In this document: piece after piece, positions 1-5,742 of the stretch
How positions within the stretch are numbered: position 1 is the first letter of the stretch
Layout of the letters: each line of letters begins with the position of its first letter
DNA from: an uncultured Lachnospiraceae bacterium
Lineage (GTDB): Bacteria > Bacillota > Clostridia > Lachnospirales > Lachnospiraceae
Direction: 5' to 3'
NCBI GenBank assembly: GCA_958446555.1
Contig: CAUCWU010000092.1
Span: forward strand, 1-8,210
Length of the DNA stretch: 8,210 bases
Notes under the pieces: model-generated
Database searches by the model: none
The model's input: only the letters and a program-made list of their open reading frames with translations
What the model was told of the DNA's origin: nothing
Program-made: the position numbers and the translations under genes

Positions 1-308
1 ATGATGGTCTTGTTATGTCTGACTGGTGGGCAAAAGGAAACGAAGAAGGCAAAGAAAGCAGCAAACAGGAAATGGCGGCGATGATTCGCAGCCAAAACGA
101 TTTGTATATGGTGACGGATGATTCACTTACGAATACCAATCACGATAATTTGCCTGAGGCACTTTCAGAAGACGCGCCTGTGAAGAGTAAGCTTACAATA
201 GGAGAACTGCAAAGAAGTGCGATGAATATCTGTAAGGTACTTATAAGAATGCCTGTAATGGAAAAACTTGCAAAAAATAAAAAACTCGCAAAAAATGAAC
301 AAAAATAG
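1..308 (+). CDS. Glycoside hydrolase family 3 protein, 3' end only (domain-swapped beta-glucosidase/beta-xylosidase type)
   Basis: This is the C-terminal part of a gene that enters from the left edge, reading from base 3 to the TAG at 306-308 (about 101 codons). The frame is open before the first ATG at 15, so that ATG is internal. The motif LVMSDWWA matches the GH3 nucleophile region, and the Asp encoded at 21-23 is the likely catalytic nucleophile. It is followed by MIRSQNDLYMV and, near the end, LTIGELQRSAMNICKVL, which resembles the helix closing the GH3 barrel domain. The protein stops about 95 residues after the nucleophile, leaving no room for the usual second domain. That fits the permuted GH3 proteins of Lachnospiraceae and Butyrivibrio, in which the sandwich domain precedes the barrel. 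Expected activity is removal of terminal beta-linked glucose or xylose from oligosaccharides or glycosides; the exact sugar cannot be read from this fragment. It is probably the upstream member of an operon with the next two genes. Confidence 0.85.
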   Translation, partial: DGLVMSDWWAKGNEEGKESSKQEMAAMIRSQNDLYMVTDDSLTNTNHDNLPEALSEDAPVKSKLTIGELQRSAMNICKVLIRMPVMEKLAKNKKLAKNEQK

Positions 309-329
309 TCCGGTTATTTTGATTCAGTG

Positions 330-335
330 AAAGGA
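330..335 (+). promoter_or_regulatory. Ribosome binding site that decides the GH37 start
   Basis: AAAGGA lies six bases before ATG 342. The alternative in-frame GTG at 327 overlaps this element and has no comparable site upstream, so ATG 342 is the preferred start. Confidence 0.6.
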
Positions 336-341
336 TACACA

Positions 342-1565
342 ATGGAACTTGAAAATTATATCAAAGAAAATTGGGACAAAACAGCCAGACTGGCAAGAGA
401 AGACGACAATGGAAACATTGGACTTCCGTATCGGTATTTTGTGCCGAGCATAGAGGGCGGCTTTTGCAACCTATTTTATTGGGACAGCTTTTTTACGGCA
501 CAGGGAATGTTCGTACATGGAAAGGAAGAACTCGTTAAGAGCACCGTGGATGACATGCTCTATCTGATTGACTGTTATGGTTACATGCCAAATGGAAATG
601 CTGGTGTGCTGATGGGGCGCTCACAGCCACCGTTTCTGTGTGAACTTGTTTTCCAACTCTACCAGATCTACAAAGATCCAGTGTGGCTGCGTTCTGCTTA
701 TGATAGCTTAAAAAAAGAATATCAGTTTTGGATGAGGGAGCGAAGCCTTCCATGTGGTCTAAACCGATATGGTTTTTTTGTGACACCAGAAAATACCGAT
801 ATGGGAATTGAAGTGTCAAAGCGGCTTTCGGGACTCGATTTTTCAGGCTTTACGAGAGAAAAAATAGCAGAAAATATTATGGCAGATGCAGAGAGTGGCT
901 GGGATTTTTCGCCGCGATGTGAGATGCATCAGATAGAATGTGCTTATGTGGATTTAAACAGCATTTTGTATCGAAATGAAATGAATATGGCCTATTTTGC
1001 AGAGGTACTTGGAAAAAAGGAAGAAAAAGAGTGGAAACAGGCAGCATTGCTTCGCAGACAGCGAATGGAACAGTATCTGTTTGACGGAAATGTATATTTA
1101 GACTATAATGTGGTTCGACAGGAACATAGTCCGATTTTTTCAGTAGCATCCTTTTATCCACTCTGGGCAGGTGTGGCGACGACGGAACAGGCAAAAAAGA
1201 CCGTCGAAAATTTGCATCGTCTGGAATATCCATATGGAATTAGTACTTGCGAGAAAGGCGTTCGCAAGACCCCGTATCAGTGGGATTATCCAAACGGCTG
1301 GGCACCACTTCAATACATAATGGTTCATGCGCTTGAGCGGTATGGCTACCGGGAGGATGCAAAACGAATTGCGCATAAATACATAGATGCGATGGAACGG
1401 ATCTTTGCACAGACTGGTACACTTTGGGAAAAATACAATGTGACGAATGGTTCCTTGAATGTAACGAATGAATATCATATGCCGCCGATGCTTGGATGGA
1501 CAGCTGGTGTCTATGTTGATTTCAAGGAGTACGTAAAGAAATTAGAGATGGATGAAATCGAATAA
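342..1565 (+). CDS. Trehalase-like glycoside hydrolase (GH37 family, cytoplasmic)
   Basis: A 407-residue protein (412 if GTG 327 is used) with the (alpha/alpha)6 barrel signatures of GH37. In 407-residue numbering these are WDSFF at 47-51, MPNGN followed by RSQPP at 93-97, ESGWDFS with the likely general acid Asp188, QWDYPNGW at 313-320, WEKYN with the likely general base Glu363, and EYHMPPMLGWTAGV at 377-390. Catalytic residues are therefore present. The family signature PGGRFxExYxWD is altered to IEGGFCNLFYWD, losing its Arg, and the RPE motif reads TPE. From memory, both of those arginines contact trehalose in E. coli Tre37A. The protein is also shorter than classical trehalases (about 550 residues) and has no signal peptide or membrane segment. 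Its neighbours are plant-glycan enzymes, not trehalose genes. I infer an inverting exo-glycosidase of the GH37 fold acting on imported alpha-glycosides; trehalose hydrolysis is possible but doubtful. It follows the GH3 gene by 33 bases. Confidence 0.85.
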   Translation: MELENYIKENWDKTARLAREDDNGNIGLPYRYFVPSIEGGFCNLFYWDSFFTAQGMFVHGKEELVKSTVDDMLYLIDCYGYMPNGNAGVLMGRSQPPFLCELVFQLYQIYKDPVWLRSAYDSLKKEYQFWMRERSLPCGLNRYGFFVTPENTDMGIEVSKRLSGLDFSGFTREKIAENIMADAESGWDFSPRCEMHQIECAYVDLNSILYRNEMNMAYFAEVLGKKEEKEWKQAALLRRQRMEQYLFDGNVYLDYNVVRQEHSPIFSVASFYPLWAGVATTEQAKKTVENLHRLEYPYGISTCEKGVRKTPYQWDYPNGWAPLQYIMVHALERYGYREDAKRIAHKYIDAMERIFAQTGTLWEKYNVTNGSLNVTNEYHMPPMLGWTAGVYVDFKEYVKKLEMDEIE

Positions 1566-1605
1566 AAAAGTGAAAACAATTAAAGCAAGGGCAGCGTAAA
1601 AACAT

Positions 1606-1611
1606 AGGAGG
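1606..1611 (+). promoter_or_regulatory. Ribosome binding site of the GH127-type gene
   Basis: A perfect AGGAGG lies five bases before ATG 1617. The 51-base gap after the GH37-like gene shows no obvious promoter or terminator hairpin, so co-transcription is likely. Confidence 0.75.
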
Positions 1612-1616
1612 CAGTT

Positions 1617-3470
1617 ATGGAGCAGGCTTATACAAACATTACGGATCAGATGATTCGCTTGGTGCAGGACGGACAGCTGAAGGATCGTTCATTATGGCAG
1701 CTTGCAGCAAAACAGTTTAAAGGAACGCCAGATGATGTGGATCTGGGTTGGCGAGGTGAGTATTGGGGAAAGCTGATGCGCGGTGCTTGCCAGACGTGGC
1801 AATACACAAAGGATGAAGAACTATATCAGATTTTGCAGGAGTCCGTATTGGATCTGTTAAGTGCACAGGACGAGGAAGGCCGGATTTCTACTTACAGTAA
1901 GGCAGCAGAATTTCAAGGCTGGGATCTGTGGTGTCGAAAATATGTCCTGCTTGGCCTGCTTCATTTTGAAGAAATTTGCAGGGATGAAAAGCAAAAAGAA
2001 CGCATATTAGAAACCGCAGGAAGGCATCTTGATGCGATTATTGCGCACATTGGACCAGAAAAAGGACAAAAAAATATTACCGAGACGTCTGATCACTGGC
2101 TTGGCATCAACTCAAGCTCCATTCTGGAACCGGTAGTACGTCTTTACCAAAAAGATCCCAAGCCACAATATCTTAAATTTGCGGAGTATATTGTAGAGAC
2201 GGGCGGTGCAAAAGGCTTTTCTATTTTTGAAGCTGCGTATGAAGATAAACTATTTCCGTACCAGTATCCAGTTGTAAAAGCATATGAGCTGATGTCCAGC
2301 TTTGAGGGACTTCTTGTCTATGCGCAGGTAACGCATAATGAAAAATGGAGGCAGGCTGTAATTCGGTTTACAAATCGTCTTTTGGAGTCAGAGGCAACAA
2401 TTGTGGGCGGCTCTGGTTGTCATCATGAGCTGTTTAATCATTCAACGCTGATGCAGACAAATACCCAGTACGATGGACTGATGCTGGAAACTTGTGTCAC
2501 GGTTACATGGATGAAATTAATGTACCGTGTATATGAGGAAACAGGAGAGATGCGGTATTTAGAAGAGCTTGAGCGCGCCGCATTTAATGCGCTTTACGGT
2601 GCAGTCAATACACAAGGGAGTACCTGCGGACCGGAGACAACATTTGATGAAGTGATTTATCGTCAGGTTTATGATTACGCAACGAAACAGCGAAACGGTA
2701 TCGGTCAGATTTTTGACAGCTACAGTCCACTTCGCTCTGGAATTCGTGGACGTGCAGTTGGCGGGTTTAAAAGCATGGAAGATGGTACAGCGTATTGTGG
2801 CTGCTGCATTGCAATTGGTGCGGCCGGTACGGCATTGGTGCCAGTTGCGGCCGCAAGAGAAATTGAAAATGGAATTGAGATTGGCATGTATTTGCCGGGG
2901 CGTATTCGCGCAAATGTAAGCGATACCGCGGTGTCACTTCTCACTCAGACAAGATATCCGTCAGATGGAGCAATTTCCATTGCTGTAAATCCAGAGAAGG
3001 AGATTGAATTTGATTTGTCTCTTCGCATTCCTTCCTTTGTAGAAACGGTGCAGATTCTAGTGAATGGTGAAGTACAGAAGCTGCCAGAGAAGGCAGCAGG
3101 TACCTTTGTCCACCTGAAGCGTGTATGGAAGGCAGGAGACCAGATCACGATTTCAATGAAGTGGAGTCTGCGACTGGTAACTGGAATGGAAAATCCAGAA
3201 GATCCAGCTAGCAGCAAACAAGTGGCTGTTTTATACGGTGCGCTTGCATTGGCACGAGATAAGAGACTTGGAGAAGAAGGAACGCCAGTCGATTTGAAAG
3301 AGGACACATTTACCGCACAAAAGGTATCCATATCGCTTCCAAATCAGTGTGCATTTCGCATTCAGACAAACCAATCGGAATTTTTCATGATCGATTATGC
3401 ATCTGCCGGAAAGACATGGCGCAGAGATTCCGAGATGGAAGTGTGGATGCCGCTTTACTGCTCACTATAG
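1617..3470 (+). CDS. GH127/DUF1680-type glycoside hydrolase (putative beta-L-arabinofuranosidase)
   Basis: A 617-residue protein of the DUF1680 superfamily, close to the usual 600-660 residues. An alpha/alpha barrel fills roughly residues 1-410 and beta-sandwich domains follow to the end (LSLRIPSF, ILVNGEV, VWKAGDQITISM). GH127 uses a cysteine nucleophile held by a Zn site of one Glu and three Cys. Candidates here are Glu271 (in HHELF), Glu291 and Cys293 (in LETC, with Glu291 as acid/base) and Cys396-Cys397 (in YCGCC). A further Cys394 gives a CxCC arrangement, and the PPN that normally follows the CC pair is replaced by IAIG, so this belongs to a divergent branch and its substrate is uncertain. 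Terminal L-arabinofuranose or a related furanose or pyranose from plant glycans is the best guess. No signal peptide is visible, so it is probably cytoplasmic. Its last 16 bases overlap the 3' end of the convergent rhamnosidase gene. Confidence 0.82.
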   Translation: MEQAYTNITDQMIRLVQDGQLKDRSLWQLAAKQFKGTPDDVDLGWRGEYWGKLMRGACQTWQYTKDEELYQILQESVLDLLSAQDEEGRISTYSKAAEFQGWDLWCRKYVLLGLLHFEEICRDEKQKERILETAGRHLDAIIAHIGPEKGQKNITETSDHWLGINSSSILEPVVRLYQKDPKPQYLKFAEYIVETGGAKGFSIFEAAYEDKLFPYQYPVVKAYELMSSFEGLLVYAQVTHNEKWRQAVIRFTNRLLESEATIVGGSGCHHELFNHSTLMQTNTQYDGLMLETCVTVTWMKLMYRVYEETGEMRYLEELERAAFNALYGAVNTQGSTCGPETTFDEVIYRQVYDYATKQRNGIGQIFDSYSPLRSGIRGRAVGGFKSMEDGTAYCGCCIAIGAAGTALVPVAAAREIENGIEIGMYLPGRIRANVSDTAVSLLTQTRYPSDGAISIAVNPEKEIEFDLSLRIPSFVETVQILVNGEVQKLPEKAAGTFVHLKRVWKAGDQITISMKWSLRLVTGMENPEDPASSKQVAVLYGALALARDKRLGEEGTPVDLKEDTFTAQKVSISLPNQCAFRIQTNQSEFFMIDYASAGKTWRRDSEMEVWMPLYCSL

Positions 3471-4282
3471 AAACAATAGGAGCCAGCCTTTACGCTATGG
3501 CAAACACCATCAATTATAATATCAGCATCAACCGGTACCGTAATTTCATAACGCCACTCATCATCCTCTTTTGTCCAGAAGGAGCTGATATGGCCGTGAC
3601 GAGTATCTAACTCGGCGCGTAGCCAGTCAAGACGGGTATCTGGATGAGGCGCGATTGTAACTTTTGCGTAGCCTGGTGCATCCTCGCGTGTAAGAATACC
3701 GGCGGCAGTACCATATACCCAGTCGGCAACGGAGCCGTATGCATAATGGTTGTAGGAATTCATATCCTTGCTCCAGAAATTGCCGTCTTCCATAATACCA
3801 TCCCAGTGCTCCCAGATCGTGGTAGCGCCCTTTGTAACCGGATACAGCCAGGACGGATATTTGGTGCGAAGAAGCAGATCCCATGCCAGATCGGTGTGGC
3901 CATAGTCACTTAATACATGTAACAGATATGGAGTGCCGACAAATCCAGTCTGAAGCTTTGTGCCGCAAGTGCGTACCATGTCGGCTAACTGGTCGGCTGC
4001 TGCCTGACAATTCTTTGCCAGCTTAAAGTGAGCAGCCAATACGCATTCTGTCTGTGTATTGTAAGTCGGCCAGGTTTCCTGAAAGGTGCGAACAATATTG
4101 GCGTAAAGTTCTTTTAGCTCACTTACATCTTCGCCTAATACCGTTCCGGCTTTGATAACCAGACTGGTTGAGTAAGCATAAAAGGCAGAGGCAATAAGAT
4201 CTTCGTTGCTGGAACCCTTATAGCTGCCAGATGGTGCATCAAGACCTAGCCAGTCACCATAGTGGGTGCCGCCTGTCCACAA
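3455..4282 (-). CDS. GH78 alpha-L-rhamnosidase, C-terminal fragment after the internal stop
   Basis: The downstream remainder in the same frame runs for 275 codons from a TTG at 4282. It opens directly with LWTGGTHYGDWLGLDAP, a conserved mid-barrel segment of GH78, which shows that this is a continuation and not a natural protein start. No Shine-Dalgarno sequence precedes the TTG (the bases upstream are Thr codons and the TAA), so independent translation looks unlikely. It contains GTPYLLHVLSDYGHTDLAW, the putative catalytic-base motif TTIWEHWDG, YNHYAYGSVADWVY, and the C-terminal sandwich domain (YAKVTIAPHPD to the end). The TAA at 3455-3457 lies inside the end of the convergent GH127-type gene. 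Confidence 0.65.
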   Translation of the reverse strand: MWTGGTHYGDWLGLDAPSGSYKGSSNEDLIASAFYAYSTSLVIKAGTVLGEDVSELKELYANIVRTFQETWPTYNTQTECVLAAHFKLAKNCQAAADQLADMVRTCGTKLQTGFVGTPYLLHVLSDYGHTDLAWDLLLRTKYPSWLYPVTKGATTIWEHWDGIMEDGNFWSKDMNSYNHYAYGSVADWVYGTAAGILTREDAPGYAKVTIAPHPDTRLDWLRAELDTRHGHISSFWTKEDDEWRYEITVPVDADIIIDGVCHSVKAGSYCFYSEQ

Positions 4283-4285
4283 ATA

Positions 4286-5629
4286 TTAGGTTGTGGTCGT
4301 AGTTGTGATATAGGAAATCCATTTTTTCATGCTCTTGTATTGATTGCGCAGAATTTGTGGATTGCCAAAAGTCAGATAAACCTGCCATGGGCAAACCGTT
4401 ACCGCATCGCCCCATGCGCTGCTAGCCTGCGGACTCTGAAGAAGATCTGGAATGACATGGCCTACATAGCCATCTTCGTGTTGGTCCGCAGCCAAATCGG
4501 CTAACCATTTGGTGAAGAATTTTTCGGCATCGTAATTTAAGCAGGCGGTTCGGACAAATACCTGTGCATCACCAGTCCAACCAAGACGTTCATCACGCTG
4601 CGGGCAGTCGGTTGGTACGTCTAAGAAATTATCCTTCTGCCCCCAGATAATATTGGAGAACAGCTGATTTAATAATGGATTTGAGCTGCTTAAAAATCCA
4701 GTTCGCTTCATTTCAGAGTGAACGGCAATCGCTGTAAAGTTTTCTGGCTTTGCGGCTTCGGTGCCACCCGGAAAAGCATTGACACGAATATAACGGAAAC
4801 CATAAAAAGTAAGCTCTGGATGCCAAGTTTGTACACCGTCCTTACAGATATAGTGGTATTGCGCTTTTGCACCACGATAATTTTCAGTATAGAAATTGCC
4901 TTCCTTATCCATTACCTCTGCAAAGGAAAGATCTACGCAGTCGCCAGCCTTTGCATCTACAGATAATTCCACATATCCGGTCAGATTTTGACCAAAATCA
5001 AGCACGATTTCACCCTTTGGTGTAACAAAACGATTCTTTACGGCAAGGCGTTCCTGCTCGTGAACCTCCTCGCCCTGTTGTGGAATCAAGGTATCAGTCG
5101 GGCCATCAAAAACAAGAACCGATTGATCAAAGTGAGGTAGCTTTGTCGCATCATAGATTTCACCATCATAAATTTCAGACAAACGCACTGGACCATCCGA
5201 AACCTTCCAACTCTCATCCGTATACAAAATTTGGGTGTTGCCATCCTCAAATGTAAGCGTAATCTGCGCGGCAAAACCAAATGGGCGCGCGCGCAATTCA
5301 TCCTGATAGACACAGCCACCCCATCCAGGAATTCGGCCGTGGTACCAGCCCTTACCAACGGTAACTTCAATCGTATTCGTGCCTTCTGCCAGCAAATCCG
5401 TAATATCGTACTCCTGATATTGCAGGCGCTTGTGATAGCTTGTCCAGCCAGGAGCCATGACAAATTGACCGACACGCTTACCATTTAATTTCGCTTCATA
5501 TACACCCAATGCAGTTATCGTCAGCGTTGCCTGTGAAACTTTTCTTTCTGAAACAAATGATGTGCCGAAAACGGCTGCTGGATCGCCCAGATCCTGTGCA
5601 GGGCAGATCCATGTTGGATTCCAACTCAT
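4286..5629 (-). CDS. GH78 alpha-L-rhamnosidase, N-terminal fragment before the internal stop
   Basis: This 447-residue piece is the part ordinary translation would make. It has a strong ribosome binding site (AAAGGAGGT at 5638-5646, eight bases before ATG 5629). It carries the N-terminal rhamnosidase sandwich domain (GVYEAKLNGKRVG and APGWTSYHKRLQYQEYDIT at about residues 42-76), the central sandwich (IVLDFGQNLTGY near 208-219) and the first part of the catalytic barrel including DVPTDCPQRDERLGWTGD (337-354). It ends in a run of six Thr codons (residues 442-447) just before TAA. The putative general base and the rest of the barrel are missing, so it is unlikely to be active alone. The Thr run uses mixed codons (ACA, ACT, ACG, ACC), so it is not a homopolymer prone to slippage. 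Confidence 0.8.
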   Translation of the reverse strand: MSWNPTWICPAQDLGDPAAVFGTSFVSERKVSQATLTITALGVYEAKLNGKRVGQFVMAPGWTSYHKRLQYQEYDITDLLAEGTNTIEVTVGKGWYHGRIPGWGGCVYQDELRARPFGFAAQITLTFEDGNTQILYTDESWKVSDGPVRLSEIYDGEIYDATKLPHFDQSVLVFDGPTDTLIPQQGEEVHEQERLAVKNRFVTPKGEIVLDFGQNLTGYVELSVDAKAGDCVDLSFAEVMDKEGNFYTENYRGAKAQYHYICKDGVQTWHPELTFYGFRYIRVNAFPGGTEAAKPENFTAIAVHSEMKRTGFLSSSNPLLNQLFSNIIWGQKDNFLDVPTDCPQRDERLGWTGDAQVFVRTACLNYDAEKFFTKWLADLAADQHEDGYVGHVIPDLLQSPQASSAWGDAVTVCPWQVYLTFGNPQILRNQYKSMKKWISYITTTTTT

Positions 5630-5668
5630 AGAAAAATACCTCCTTTGAAATGAAAAATTTGTCTTCTC

Positions 5669-5697
5669 TTGACTCCGATTGTATCAGATGATAAGCT
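5669..5697 (+). promoter_or_regulatory. Candidate promoter of the AraC-family gene
   Basis: TTGACT (5669-5674) is a good -35. The hexamer 17 bases downstream, TAAGCT (5692-5697), is a poor -10 with three of six matches. It overlaps the GH78 promoter face to face and contains the 6+6 inverted repeat. Low confidence because of the weak -10. Confidence 0.3.
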
Positions 5698-5706
5698 GAT
5701 AAAAAA
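5678..5706 (-). promoter_or_regulatory. Predicted promoter of the GH78 gene (good -10, poor -35)
   Basis: On the minus strand TACAAT (5683-5678) matches the -10 consensus at five of six positions. The hexamer 17 bases upstream (5706-5701) is TTTTTT, matching the -35 consensus at only two positions. This would start transcription near 5671, giving a leader of about 40 bases ending in the strong ribosome binding site at 5646-5638. A good -10 with a poor -35 is typical of promoters that need an activator. Confidence 0.5.
5682..5701. promoter_or_regulatory. Inverted repeat over the divergent promoter core, candidate operator
   Basis: TATCAG (5682-5687) and CTGATA (5696-5701) form a perfect 6-base inverted repeat with an 8-base spacer. 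One arm overlaps the GH78 -10 and the other reaches its -35. The repeat also lies between the candidate -35 and -10 elements of the divergent regulator gene. A bound dimeric protein could block both directions. What binds it is unknown; it could be the AraC protein or a repressor encoded elsewhere. Confidence 0.4.
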
Positions 5707-5710
5707 CACC

Positions 5711-5742
5711 TAAATTTAACTAGATTAGGGGGTAAATTTGAC
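5711..5742. promoter_or_regulatory. Direct repeat, candidate AraC-protein binding site
   Basis: TAAATTTAAC (5711-5720) is repeated as TAAATTTGAC (5733-5742), nine of ten identical, with starts 22 bases apart, about two helical turns. AraC-family dimers often bind two direct half-sites with this period. The pair lies immediately upstream of the poor GH78 -35, at about -41 to -72 from its predicted start, which is the usual activator position. The second copy directly abuts the regulator's start codon, suggesting feedback on its own gene. AT-rich chance similarity cannot be excluded. Confidence 0.4.

Larger units (their letters stand above)
3455..5629 (-). pseudogene. GH78 alpha-L-rhamnosidase gene interrupted by one in-frame stop
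   Basis: Read as one frame from ATG 5629 to TAA 3455-3457, this is a 724-codon GH78 gene with a single internal TAA at 4286-4288 (codon 448). The two parts are in the same frame and separated only by that stop plus one codon, so this is a nonsense change and not a frameshift. GH78 enzymes remove terminal alpha-L-rhamnose from plant glycosides, flavonoids and pectic fragments by inversion. Predicted order: N-terminal beta-sandwich domains (about 20-320), the alpha/alpha barrel (about 320-650) and a C-terminal sandwich. The motif DCPQRDERLGWTGD supplies the putative acid Glu347 before the stop, and TTIWEHWDG supplies the putative base Glu607 after it. Conservation looks high on both sides, suggesting a recent event or a sequencing error. 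No signal peptide is seen. The gene is divergent from the AraC regulator, which probably controls it. Confidence 0.85.

Noticed and set aside
535..1478. Minus-strand open frames inside the GH37-like gene
   Set aside because: They lie wholly within a gene with clear family motifs, have no ribosome binding sites or recognisable domains, and read as antisense shadows.
3347..3610. Plus-strand open frame bridging the GH127-type and GH78 3' ends
   Set aside because: It overlaps two recognisable genes in other frames and its product shows no domain; chance open frame.
4280..4290. Programmed frameshift or recoding in the rhamnosidase gene
   Set aside because: Both halves share one frame, so no frameshift is needed. 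The stop is TAA, not the TGA or TAG used for selenocysteine or pyrrolysine, and no slippery heptamer or strong downstream structure is evident.
4289..4306. Thr codon run as a simple-sequence phase-variation tract
   Set aside because: The codons are mixed (ACA, ACT, ACG, ACC, ACA, ACC) with no perfect repeat unit of useful length, and the adjacent lesion is a substitution, not a unit gain or loss.
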